From the NCBI GenBank assembly GCA_018873245.2, contig JAEMBT020000007.1, positions 2,500,001 through 2,564,000 of the forward strand: a stretch of DNA of 64,000 nucleotides, in the 5' to 3' direction. A model generated the notes under the pieces. That model did no database searches and was not told where the DNA came from. It saw only the letters and a program-made list of their open reading frames with translations. Positions 36,859 through 49,020 of this stretch are shown here, piece by piece. The translations under genes and the position numbers were made by a program. The stretch is from Archegozetes longisetosus. Lineage: Eukaryota > Arthropoda > Arachnida > Sarcoptiformes > Trhypochthoniidae. Positions within the stretch are counted from its first letter, which is position 1, and every line of letters begins with the position of its first letter.

Positions 36859-39800
36859 TATATGCTATTCCCTCCCAAAATGCAACCAAAAATTCAAATC
36901 GATGTTAAAAAGATTATGTAAAAATCTATATGGAGACGTCGCGTTCATTCATGTCATGGTTATTTTGGTTAAATCTTTACGTTGGTTGATGAGTAGAATA
37001 ATGATGTCCGTCAGCCCGACCTGGTCGTATGCACGAGATTAAGATTTACAAGCCAAAATTAGACAAATGAATCTCAACTCCAACTTTTAAAGTATAACTT
37101 CTTAGGACTGGCTTCAATTGAAATATGGTCATTATGACTCTCAACAAGCTTGGTAAGATATATCGACTGATATTACAATAATGGATCATTCAGGCAGTGT
37201 CCATAGGAAATGGGAACCATTCTTGGAACGCCAATCTTTGGCTTAAGATGACATTTCGGGAGCGAATGGCACATACCATTGTGATCTTCGTAGTGGGTAC
37301 TTTTCAAAAGTATATACACTTTTAAAATAAGAATGAAATTTGAATAAGCTAATAAAATTGTTTCTTAACTAAGTATGCAAAATATACTTTTGGTCAATTA
37401 AAATATTAGATTACTAGTAACGTAGCGATAGCAATACACGACGTAGGGTTGTAATTGCTCAAAGCTCAGGTAATTTTAAGCGGCAGTATTTTCGGGAAGA
37501 TTTCAGTTCAAGTAAAATATCGAAGAATCAATATCGAACTAAATCAGGATGATCTAATTCAAATTTTGACTAGATTTTCAGCAAAAATCCTTCAATGTTC
37601 TTTTTTTTTGAAAAATTGTATAACTGAGCCCTTAATTGTCAAGTTTTTAGATTTTTAGACTCTACTTCATTTTAAAAAAACATAAGATTTCATAGAATTT
37701 GAGATCTTAAATCACAAATCATATTAAGAAAAAGAAATCAACAATCTTATAAATATGCGAACAAATCTAAATAAACTCATGGTTTTATATATTTTATTTT
37801 CATAGACATTATTTTATTTCTAGTTATTTGGCATAAAGGGACGCGATTGACAGATTCGCATTAAGAAATTTATTTCCATATTTATTGTTATGAAAGAGAA
37901 TCATCTCTAATTATATTAATAGTTTTGAAAATTAAATAAAATACCATAGAGCACTTCAGTCTGAATTCTTCTGTTGCCTTCGGATCTCTTTGAGTTAGTC
38001 ACCCTAACTAGAATTATGAATTAGCTATTGGTTTTCAAGATAAAAGATTTTATTGTTATAGTTTTATTATTTCTCAGGATTTATCATTTTAAAGTTATAT
38101 ATTCAGAAAAGTTTCATGGTTGTTATAAGCTACAACTTGAGGAGGAGAGAATCCTTTTCAAGGTGATAAAAGAGAGTAGAGAAGGACCTTCCCGGAAGTA
38201 GTCTACCAGGGAAGAGCAAATTTCATTTTCCAGTATCCAGAAGTTCAATTATTCAATAGCTAAACTTTCAATAAACTTTGACATGAAATAGCTTTGTAAA
38301 GCTTTTGACAACGAATCTCTACCTAATCACAAGTCCACAAGCCTTTTTTTCAATTAGTATTAGTCACATCCGCGTGATTGGTATCAGCCTCGCAGAATTC
38401 AGTTTAACAGAATGGGATTTTAACCAGTCAATTTAGCTGAAATAGATTAAAATCAACTTTATAACTGATTTTCTCATCCTTACACCTAAGGTTTTGTGAC
38501 TTCGTTTATACTTATCAAAGCAAAGTAAAAAATTTGATATTAATCAACAAATTTAAATTAAAGCATAAGCATCAATAGCCAATAGTCAATAGAAAATAAC
38601 AAGACTAAAAACATTTGATTAAATATTAGATTTTCTAGATTCATTTCCATTAATATTTGAGCTCAATTTTGAAAATTTAAAAAATATAACTTTTAACTTA
38701 TTAGTAGAGTTATCAAAAATATTTAATAGCATTTCGAATAATTGAATAAGGTTTTTAGTTTTTGTATTTACTAATTTGGCTTGACTCCTATTTATAGCCT
38801 ATCGTTGTTTCACAAACTTTCAGAATTCATTACACCAATAATTAAATGTTTTATGTAGAACATCAAGTGTGTACTGGAAACATATATTCTTAAAACTCGA
38901 GCTCTTCATAATGACTATGAAAAATAGAGGGAAATTTCTAAAGTCTAAACTGAGAATAGGAAACAGAGAAATTGAACTTCACGGCTAAACTGACTCCTAC
39001 AATCCGCGCGTGTAAAAATTATTTTTGTTTAAATTCCCACTATTTTTGTTTTCTAGAATATTTTTATGATTTGTGGGGAAATTTTCATTTCCTGGGATTC
39101 CGAACCCTCCTAAAAGGGGAACTATCTAGCAAAAAGTTTCATGGAGGAGGGTATTTTCTAAACATTCCTTATATCCTGACAATTACTGAATCAAATGTGT
39201 GATTAGCCCCAAAACAGAAAATTTAAATTTAAAGAATCCTATGCAGAATTATTTCTAAAATTGCCATCAACAGAGCCGTTGAAATCCCGATTGTCATAAA
39301 TATTGGAAGTTCTGGCACCTCTTAACTTGAAATCATGGCTAAGCTACTGTTAGTTAATATTAAAAAATAGTCAAAACAATCTTTGTCAAGTAATGTTCTA
39401 CTTCTATTTTACTCTGAATACTTTTCAGGAAATTTTTAAAACTAATGAGTGTTTTATTTTGCGGTTTTAAAATAAGAAATGCTAATTAAACACACTTTTG
39501 AGCTAATTTTTAAACTTGTTTGCATAAAAATAATTTAAATTTATTTTAACTCAATTTTATTGATATAAATTAAGTAATTTTCTAGTTCAACAACTTTCTA
39601 TTAAATATTTTCTACTTGTGTCTAAATTTTGCTCATTTGCTTTGATATCACAAAAGAAAATCTAATATCTCACTAATGAATACTTTTCATAAGAAAATAT
39701 AGCTTAAGACTTAAGTGATAATCATTTATCTACGCCTAAGCATATGAACCACTCAATTAGATGAATTTAAACAAAAATCTTTTGAATGTTTACATTTTTT

Positions 39801-42050
39801 ACGACAATTTGAACACAATTTTAGTGATAAATTGTTATTCAAGTAAACGGTTATTTAGCATATAATTACCAAAAATACAATGAAATTAATTTTTTCGATC
39901 TTTTAACACATATTTGGTTTCCAAACTATTTATATTTTTATGCATTAATCATAAGTCATATTATATATTTTGCAATGCTTAATTTGAGAGCTAATTTTGA
40001 TCATTGGATAAAAATGAATTGATCGAAGTTTAGTAGACCAGATCATCGATATAATTCTAATATTTATTTACTTGTTATAAAATTGTTTGAAAACTCTTTA
40101 CGCACCTAGCAAAACAAACGATAAGATATAATAATCGCTTCTTTCACACAATAAAAGCATTGAAAACAACTGTTACGAACCATTAAGCCTAGAATCTGTT
40201 ATCTAAATTTCAAATCTTGTCTATTTTGGGAAATAAACTATTTCTACTATTTCATAAGTTTTTCATAACCTTTAGAAGGTTTAGTTCAATGCTTATTACA
40301 ATTCATTTTTATATATAGAAATAGCTCTCAAATGAACACTAATTGCTAAGTTAATTACCTGTTTATTAAATGATCTTGTGATCTCAATAGCATTGTTGGA
40401 ACAATACTTTTCAAGATTGAAGACCTTTTATCTAAAAATTTAATTATAAAGTTAATTAATGTTAACGAAGCACTTCTCACTGATTTGAATAAAATTTTCA
40501 GTTATTATGCAATAAAGCGTTCATCCTTTTAGACTTAGAAAGAGTTAAGTTTTTCGCTAATATTCCTGTTATGTAATAGCACTTATGCTTATTCTAGTAA
40601 AAACTATTAGTTTTACTAATGGCCACACAATTAGAGCTATTTTTGAACTATCAATCGGTACTTTATTCATAATTCATACATAAATAACTCTGTTAGTTAA
40701 TGTATTGGTGGATATTTCGTAACAAAAACTAATTTTCGTCAATTTTTGATCTTCTGATAAAACACATCAATTGATAAAAGATTTTTCTACTTTTAAAAAT
40801 AATGTCATTTTTGCATAGATATTTTATAGAAAATCTAGAATAGATTTGATAATAGTGTTGGTTAATATATTCACTCAAATTTTAAGCCTTTCGAAAGCTT
40901 CATGTTTAAAGTTAAACTTCATTAAAGTTAAAAGTCATGCAACGACACGTTAATCAACTTGAGCTTAATTTAAAATTATAGCATTGTGAGAATTGATTTT
41001 TGTGGTTAAGTCACTTGCTTTGTGTTAAAAATCAGCATTTTCTTCTTAATTATAAAGATCATCTACAAACTTCAAGCTTAAGCAAACATGCAAATATCTT
41101 GTATAATTCTAATGAAGAGTAACACGTAGCTTTAAGTAACATTAAACATTTTGACTCTTTATGTACTTTATTAATAGAGCATGAAATTTGGTTATGTTTG
41201 ATTCGACAGTTGCTTAGCTCTTCAAGTGTCTATCAATTACCGATTTCGATTAGTCTTTCGAAAGTTATTTCTAGACAGAAAAATTTGATTTATCAGAACT
41301 TATCAAACTTCGATTTTGTTAAAACGTTTTTACGAAAGAGCCAATGTTATTGAATAAATAATATTAAATAGTCAACAATACTTTTAAACCATAAAGCAAT
41401 TATTCAATTATTAGTGACTTATAAAATTCAAATACCAGTAAAATAAAAAACAACTTTGACAATAATTATCGAACTTTTAATATTGGACTTATATTTGGAT
41501 ATCTTGATAACTCTGAAACCAAAGTTTTGATCTAACATCTTGAGTTTAGTCTAATCTTTGAGATCACATAAACTAACATTTTTATGCTGACCTCAATAGA
41601 AAAATCCTAAAATTATCAGACAAGTTGTTAAAATCAACGATTTATTGTCAAAAAGTTGTCTTACTAAACAATTAGATCCCATAATTAGCTGAATTATCAA
41701 TACTTTGAGTGATCAACAACTATAACATTATAATAACCCATAAATGTTTGATAAGACAACCATTTTTCGTAATTATCAAGCACAATAAATAATTATCTGA
41801 AAATCAGAATCAGATACATTGTCTGGAAGTTCCTTGATTTCAACCTCATCGTCATATATCGATAAAGAATCGTTGGAAGAGTTAAGTGAACTTGAAGTGA
41901 GCTAATTAATAATAATTTCACTTTTGTCTGATTAAAGATAAGATTTCAAAGCGTGAACGCCTTTTCATCTAGAAAGACACCGAAATAAAAGTAGTCTCTG
42001 TTATAGATTGTAGGTTATGCATAACTAATCAGTAAAACTAGTTACAGCTT
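36859..42050. other. 5.2-kb gene-free AT-rich tract
   Basis: No open frame has recognisable features (the longest are 36791-37042, 37455-37658 and 38972-39202). No terminal repeats, tandem arrays or duplicated blocks stand out. A GAGTTAGTCACCCTAAC near 37995 resembles the TIR family of the elements at 2466 and 25998, without a partner. The tract lies directly upstream of the secreted acidic gene cluster and could hold its regulatory DNA; that is only position-based. Confidence 0.4.
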
Positions 42051-42056
42051 AATTAC

Positions 42057-42066
42057 TATATATAAG
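42057..42066 (+). promoter_or_regulatory. TATA box of acidic secreted gene A
   Basis: TATATATAAG lies 55-64 nt before the ATG of the gene at 42121. A start of transcription about 30 nt downstream, near 42090, would leave a short leader. Assignment rests on sequence and position only. Confidence 0.5.
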
Positions 42067-42120
42067 TCGCGTTAGTCTAACTCATGTCACAAGTTTAGTT
42101 TTGAATCTCATCTGAGAAAA

Positions 42121-44499
42121 ATGCCAAATATTAAGAGTCTGTTGTTCTATTCAATTCTAGTTCTAATACATATACTGTGTTTCAGTGATGATATCGAATT
42201 AGTTTCGGCCCAAGACGCCGGGACTCTGGCCTCAGTTGGTTCTATTGTTGGGCCAGTGATAGCTGGAATACCGACTGCTATATTGTCTTTGTTTAACTTG
42301 GGCCTGCTGAGCAGATTAGTGACTCAGGATGGAGATGATGACAACAATGGACTTTTTGGTGGGAATCTTATACCTGGTGTGGGCAGAGGCAGGAAAAATA
42401 TGATGCTCTTTATGGGTAGACACAATATACAAGTTAGCAATCATGATATGAAAAAGTAAGTTATTATTCGTATGAAAAACTTGAAAATTATTTAGTTTCT
42501 CGCTTAAAAGCTCTGTACTTAAAATGAAAAGATTTCCTTCTGGTTATTGATTTTATAGTCATTTGATTTCTGATTTCTCTATATGATTTAAAGCAGTTAT
42601 CGAAAAGTTTCTTACTTTCGAATTCGGTTCTAGCGAGCAAAAGTCTCTGAATTTTGAGATAATATTAGTTATGAGCATATTCTAAGAAATTGTTTATGAC
42701 ATGTTTGAAATTCTATTTTAGATCTTCGAATTCCTCAATTTAGTAATCAGTTCTTCATTGAATATTCTAAATACTAGCTTATACACACGAAACTATTCAA
42801 AAGTTTTTTGTATCAAAATTCTGAGCTTCATCTGTTCTGTTCTGCAACCCCATGTTGTTATATATCTTGATGATCTAACTTAACTTATAAATTAAAAATA
42901 TAGTAAACATAAGCTGAGAGTAATCCTTACCTTATTTACTAAAAATCGTAAGTAAGGTTAGATCGCCACACAAGATGCATAATATGTGATTAAAAAGCTA
43001 CTATAGCCTAATCTTCATTAAACTCAAAATGAAAATTCTACTAAACTGTAAACTCTGTATTTGAACTGTAGTTTATACTAATATATGAAATATTTTCTGG
43101 TTACAATAGCAATGAAGGAGGTAAAGATGACAATGACGACGATGACGACGATGACGACGACGACGACGATGATAAAGATGATAAAAAAGACAAGGAAAAA
43201 CATAAGGAGGAAAAAACAACAACAGAATCACCAGATTATGACTCAGGCAGTGATTATGACGATTATAAGAATATGCTCATCAAGAATGCAGTTAAGATGC
43301 AATACCCGAAACTAGACCAGAGCAAAATCTTTTGGCCAGACACCGATGAATCCATGATGAATGGCATCCAAGCAAATCCTAATACACAGAAATCGATGTC
43401 TGAATCCAAGCCCAGTTTATTGGTTGGTATTCCTCGACAGCAATCAAAGGGAAACTCCTTGATACCTGTATTCAAGCACGAATCCTTTTCTTTGCCTCCG
43501 CTCGATAGTAAGACTCAGAAACATTTCAGTAACCTTAATAATCAACAGCTATCTAAAGATCTGCTCAGTAGTCTTAATAATCAACATTTACCTAAAGATC
43601 TGCTCAGTAGTCTTAATAATCAACAGTTACCTAAAGATCTTCTTGGTAATCAAAATGTTCAACATTTGCATAAAGATCTATTCCAGAACAGCATTGAATC
43701 GATGCCTAATCTGCGGCAGAATTGGAATAAAGTCAATGATATTTTTGGTAATCATGACTTTAATAGTGATTTTAAGGATGAAATTGAGGATCGATCGGAT
43801 AATGACTATAAGGCTCCTAAAAAATCCAAGTCCAAACGATACACTACTGACAAAAACTACTTGAATAGAGTTGGAAATGTTCCGCCTGGTCGACAAAACA
43901 AGACTTCAGTTAAATTCACGCCAGTTAAGCAATCATTAGATGAGAAAAAGACATTAAATAAGCAAATGATGAAACTGTTATTTGCTGTCAATAATAATAA
44001 AGCAAGTAGTTATAAGAAGAATAACACCTCAGCTAAAAATTCCGCTATGAAATCTTCGTCTTCTAATCGAGTATCTTCTCATGCTAGCTATAGCGTTAAA
44101 ACTAGAAGAACTACTGCTCAACCGATAAAGTATATGGATTTGAACCAATATAAGCGAATGTTAACCCACTCTATCAATAAGAAAGATGATGATGATGATG
44201 ATGATGACGATGATGATCAGGTGACCACTGAGTCAGATGAAGATGACTATGATGACCAGAAATTGCATACAACAGTTCAGATAATTAGTAAACCGACACA
44301 AGTTAGTAATATGAATTTAGGCTCATTGTTGAAAAGTTGGTTCCGATTGCCGAGACTCTGGAGCAGAAATTCCGATAAGAGAAGTGATGATGAGAATAGC
44401 GTCGAATTAGTTGATAGTTATTTGGGTTCCAATGAAACCGCAACTACTGACAGTACTAGTATCGAAGTTAATTCCGATAATAGTTTAGTTGTTTCTTAG
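42121..44499 (+). CDS. Secreted acidic block-copolymer protein A (novel family)
   Basis: Two exons, 42121-42455 and 43110-44499, with GTAAGT/TAG borders and a phase-2 intron, give 574 residues. Residues 1 to about 30 form a signal peptide ending V-S-A-Q-D. Next is a hydrophobic segment (I-V-G-P-V-I-A-G-I-P-T-A-I-L, then L-L-S-R-L), a short acidic spacer and the motif NIQVSNHDMK at the splice junction. Exon 2 opens with 13 consecutive Asp (121-133) and a Lys/Glu stretch. It continues with four 13-residue repeats of the N-N-Q-x-L-x-K-D-L-L type (about 254-305), a basic Ser/Asn/Lys region (346-449), 11 Asp (471-481), and a tail with HTTVQ (498-502) and S-W-F-R-L-P. Secreted and highly charged; function unknown. 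I recognise no family. Paralogs lie at 50294 and 55560 on the same strand. An AATAAA lies near 45438. Alternation of acidic and basic blocks suggests a coacervating or adhesive matrix protein (inference). Confidence 0.8.
43534..43689 (+). repeat. 4 x 39-bp coding minisatellite in gene A
   Basis: Four tandem 39-bp units encode 13 residues each: L-N-N-Q-x-L-x-K-D-L-L-x-x, with the last unit diverged (N-V-Q-H-L-H-K-D-L-F). The repeat preserves the frame, so copy number can change without breaking the protein. Confidence 0.9.
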
Positions 44500-45531
44500 C
44501 TTTGAAATTATGTTTAGTGTACGGACTTTTTTGGGATGTTCTTGGTTTGAGTGTTTAAACTTTAGTATTTGCGAAATATGATCGAGAATAATTTGAGTTC
44601 ATGTTCAATTTCAAAAAATACTAGCTTTTGTACTTCAGTCCTAGTTAACACTTAATTTGTTGCCATATTTTGTATAAATTAGTAATACGTAATGTTTTAG
44701 TTTACTAAATGTTAGAACTTTTTTCCAGTCATTGAGTCTGTGGGAGATGTCTCGATTTTATTTTATCCTACTTTTTTAATGTGCTCAGTTTGCGTATTGT
44801 TTATACGAGTTTTGTTGCCATTTTCAAGGAACTTCTCATGCTTTAATCGTGATATCTTGTGCTAAATATGAAAATAGTGTTTGTATGTGAACTTAAGTCC
44901 GTCATTGTTCGCTCAATTTTAGACTCAGTGTCCGAATTCATGTATTTTGTATTGTACACCATTTTCTCAACTAATTTTTTGTGTTTAAATCCCAAAAAGT
45001 CCGAACTAGTTACATTAGCTTTAATTTCTGTTTTCTCGTTTGCCCCTAAGTTATTGTGAATTTATGTCACTTTGAATCCATTACAAACTAATTGAATTCC
45101 TTTCAATAAGGTACTTTAAACATGTATCTATCTATGAGCTCTAGTACTCATTTGTAACCTCAAACTTCAAACTTAAACTATTCATTTACAGCTTCATAAT
45201 CTTTTGTAATGTATCTTTTGCTTAATTACCTTGACTTGTAGTTTGCGTAAAGGCATCATTAGCAAAATATTTGTCATCCATAAACAGTCAATTCATGCGA
45301 TTAAAGATGTAATTTTGAATGCTTTTAAAATGTTAATCAGTTTTACGTGTATTTGAACATATGATATTTCTGTACAAACATATCTATGTGTTTCATCATG
45401 TTTTCTCTAATTGTTAACCACATTATTAGAGCTTACAATAAATAAATGTTTCGTATATAATGATTTCGATTTTATTTAGCTAACAATTTGCATATGAGCG
45501 GCATCTGTGTTGAAAGTAAATACATATTATA
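44500..45531. other. 3' flank of gene A
   Basis: T-rich non-coding DNA after the stop at 44499. Candidate polyadenylation signal AATAAA at 45438-45443, which would imply a 3' UTR of about 0.95 kb; earlier signals are weaker. The open frame at 44859-45059 has no features. Confidence 0.4.
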
Positions 45532-45664
45532 GTTAAACCTTTCTATCTCGAACATATAGTTAAGTCCTTTAAAAAAAGAACAAAAAATAAACCTTATTTT
45601 CTTAAAGATTTTTTATTTTTAAAAAAGGGCTTAGCTTCGTGTTCAAGATAGAGAAGTTTTAGTG
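45532..45664. mobile_element. Small palindromic MITE
   Basis: GTTAAACCTTTCTATCTCGAAC at the left and GTTCAAGATAGAGAAGTTTTAG near the right end are imperfect inverted repeats. Both sides are TA (45530-45531, 45665-45666), so a Tc1/mariner-type MITE of 133 bp is likely. It ends 68 nt before the ATG of the gene at 45733 and so lies in that gene's promoter region. Confidence 0.65.
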
Positions 45665-45732
45665 TACTTAATCTTTAAAATAAAAAGCTTTAAAATTCAG
45701 ATATCTTTTCATTCAATCACAAATCTCAGACA

Positions 45733-46800
45733 ATGAAGTTTTTTATAGTTATTGACTTTGTTTTAATCTGTTTGACACTTTGTTTGGCTGATGACTGTGG
45801 TACTAATGCATTGAACAAAGCTATTGAATTACATGAAGATTTGAAAGCTCTTTATAATAGAGCTTGTCATGACTGTAAGCTTTGCGTAACTAAAAAATTA
45901 CTATTTTCCGGAAAAACAGGCTAAGTGACAGTTTAAATGGTATACACTTATCCTGTTTTTCGAGCAACCACTCAATTATATTTTTTAGACTAATTTGATT
46001 TTAACTCAATTTTTATTAGTGAAAATTAGTTCAGATAGTTACCTAATACTACGAAAGAAGTGCGTTCAGGATATGATCGAAAGCTTTGATAATGTAATTG
46101 GAATAATTTTTTAATAACTTTAAAACTTCACAAAGGTTGACATGATCACTTTTCACTATTTATGCCAAAACTATTTAATTATACCCAGTGTCATGATTGG
46201 TATATTGGTATACTTTGCATATATTGTTGAGCGTGCATCATCTAATGGTTACTATTTTTACAGTTGAAAAGTTTCACAATGACAGTGCTTATAGCGATAC
46301 AACTGTTATTTATTATGAAAAATGATTTTTTATCTTTAGGCAAACTTCAAAGAATTGGTAATTAAATTTTATAAAAGTTCATGCACTAAAAGGGCCCAAA
46401 TCGAGACCTGTACCAAAAGAGAGTACACAAAGTATAGGCACTGTATTTTCGATTATGTTACGGATCATTTGCAAGTAATTACTAATTAATAAAATCTTCT
46501 ATTAAATTTTGATTACTTTAATTTTAAATTTGATTTGATAACAGGATGTTTTCAGCATTTATAGGAATCAAACTCAAAGAATTCAAACCTATAATTTCTT
46601 AGTAAGAGCTAAGGTTAGAATTTCAACTATTAATTGCTAGTTAACTATGTTAAAAGTTCAATAAGTACGAATTGTGAACTTATTTGCTACATTTAAAACT
46701 TTGAAAACAAGATTTAAGGCTTTTCAAAACTTTTCAAACTTAGGACTGTTTCAAGTCTGGTTTGGATGAAATTGAAAGCAGAGGACAAACAAGCGATTAA
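45733..46800 (+). CDS. Secreted Cys-containing helical protein, five exons, unrecognised
   Basis: I assembled this from short exons: 45733-45874, 46035-46093, 46340-46474, 46545-46601 and 46744-46800. All borders are GT-AG and all phases agree (phase 1, then 0, 0, 0), ending in TAA. The product has 149 residues. Residues 1-19 are a clear signal peptide (hydrophobic core V-L-I-C-L-T-L-C-L-A). The mature part has seven Cys, spread as DDC, RAC, KKC, SSC, ETC, RHC and DC, and is rich in Lys/Arg and helix formers. No homolog comes to mind; small secreted all-alpha Cys proteins of arthropods are similar in style. An AATAAA follows near 46919. If the first intron is wrong, a 63-residue single-exon version (to 45924) is the alternative, but the strong GTAAGC donor and phase agreement favour the spliced model. 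Confidence 0.62.
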
Positions 46801-47142
46801 AGTCTGAAGAAGATATACAAAAATAATACTTCAATTAAAATATGCGTCAGTTAAAGTATTTATATTTGATTTATGTAATCATTAATAGAGAAAGTTTTTT
46901 CTCAAATCAAAAGCCTATTAATAAATTATGTCATTTTAATACAATGAATGCTTTCGGTCCCTTTAGTAATATTGTTTTGAACAAGTCATTGAAGGGCACA
47001 TCAAATACAAACAATTTTTAAATCACTCTAAATGTCGTTATTTTTAGGCTAAAGATAACTGGTTTTAGAGTAAAAATCATCAGGTTAAAAAACAAATCTA
47101 TTATTACTTGAATTTTGTATTGAATTCAATCAATTTTTAAAA

Positions 47143-49020
47143 ATGGCCATCAATTTCAATGTATTTAACGAGAAATTAATTGACATCAAATTCATTATCA
47201 ATAACAAGAGCCAAGACTTTTCTCGAGATGTCTTATCACAAAAAATATGGACTTTTTATTTGAATAGATCTCAAGATTTCAAAGTTTTCAATCAAAAATT
47301 TGGGCTAAAGTCGAAACTAATTGAAACAATCAGAAAGCATTTGGCTCAAAGCGAAAACAAATTTGCTGAACTCTTTGTAATTGGATCGACAGCCAATGGT
47401 TTTGCAACTGTTGATAGCGATATTGATCTGAGTTTTATAGTTGATCATTTGATCTATGGCTTAGATTTAGCTAAATCGACAAAACTATCAATTTTAGGGC
47501 GGATTCAGCGTATTCTCTCACAAAATGGTTTTAATTTAATTGACTGCCAACTAATTGAGGCTAGAGTTCCGATACTTCGATATAGAGACGGTTTGACTGG
47601 CATTCAAGTTGAGATCAACTGCAACAATCAAATTGGAATCAGAAATACTAGACTTTTGTATTGCTATTCAAAGCGTAAGGCTTTTTATTAGTTTTTCGGT
47701 TATACTTTCAAATTTGATTTAACCTAAAGGTTTTCGTTCGTTTCACGTAAACGTTTCGATAACTTTTTTCTTTAGATTAATTTTAGATTAAGTGAAAAAG
47801 TTTTAGTGTTTGGTATTATTTGCATTTTTAGATATTTTTTACATTAATAAAACACAGCATTACCATTGAAAGTGTAACACTAAAGTGGGTAATTAGTTCT
47901 TTAATTGTACTTTAGATATTTTGCCACCCAAAAGTTGTTTTGCTTCAGGTCAATGTCTTTAGTTAAAATACTTATTTTTGTCAACTATGCATTTTGTATG
48001 GCGAGAAAGTTTCCAAATTTATTTTTCAATCTTTTCTAATCAAATAAATCTAATTTAAACAAATATACTGCTACTCAAAGCATAAGAGTTTTGTGTTTGA
48101 CCGAAAAGTTTAAGTTTAGATAGCTTACTCTTTCATTGCGTTTAATATAAGTTTGATCTGAAGTGAAAACACATTTTATCAATTTTTTGTATTTTACAGT
48201 TAACGTTTAAAATAAAACCTTATATCGATCAAAGTCTTATTTATTTGGAAAACTTATTTGTTTGACTAAAATATAAGTTTTTGGTGAAATGAAACAAGTA
48301 TTCAAATTGAAAGTGAATTTGACCCGAAAACATTTTTATTTGCTTAAATACTAGTATTATTGAAGCTTTTATTCTGATAAAAGATTTGATTTCCGATTTG
48401 AAATATAAACATAAACTGATTATAACAATGCAATTATTGACTATTTTCAAAATCTTTTCACAATATTAGTAGATTGGAGAGTAGTTCCCATTTGTTTGTC
48501 AATCAAGAAGTGGGCAAAAGATAACAAAATAATAGATTCATTTTCTGGGGCTCTATCGAGTTATTGTATGGAACTAATGGTCATATTCTACCTGCAAACA
48601 TGCCGACCACCAGTACTCCCATGTCTTCAACAAACAAATCCTGATCTATTCGATCGATTTACTGATATTAAGAGTTATACAGAAATGCCTGATTTGAACG
48701 TATTGTTGCCATTCATTAGTCTTAATAGTGAAAGTCTTTCTCGACTATTCGTTGGTTTCTTTAAGTATTATTTATTCAAATTTGATTTCGCAAAACATGT
48801 GGCGTCCGTGCGTTTGGGTAAAGTCTTCTCAAAAGATGATATTGCCTTCAGAGAAGATCCGATTCAATGGCAATTCATTTGCATTGAAGAACCATTCAGT
48901 GGTTGTAATTGTGGGCGCACTGTATATGACTCTGAAGGTTATAATAGAGTTGTCGATGGATTTAAAGATATGTACAGAAAATCTCGCGATTTTATCGAGT
49001 CTAGATGTAACTGTGATTAA
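47143..49020 (+). CDS. GLD-2-like non-canonical poly(A) polymerase (TENT2 type)
   Basis: Two exons, 47143-47674 and 48470-49020, joined in phase 1 (donor GTAAGG, acceptor TTAG), give 360 residues. GLD-2 enzymes add adenosines to mRNA 3' ends in the cytoplasm. The nucleotidyltransferase core shows V-I-G-S-T-A-N-G-F with D-S-D-I-D-L-S (first two metal-binding Asp). The third position, usually Asp in F-D-L-N-V-N-N, is Glu here (V-E-I-N-C-N-N). The junction creates L-D-W-R-V-V-P-I-C followed by I-K-K-W-A-K, and the PAP-associated domain ends with I-C-I-E-E-P-F. There is no N-terminal extension, so it is a minimal core form. Asp-to-Glu at the third carboxylate may lower or change activity. The 795-bp intron and AATAAA near 49296 look ordinary. 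It sits among the secreted acidic genes, with no obvious functional link. Confidence 0.87.

Noticed and set aside
41790-41900. Acidic open stretch on the minus strand (S-S-N-D-S-L-S-I-Y-D-D-E-V-E)
   Set aside because: Only about 35 codons, no start, no consistent partner exons; not enough to call a gene.
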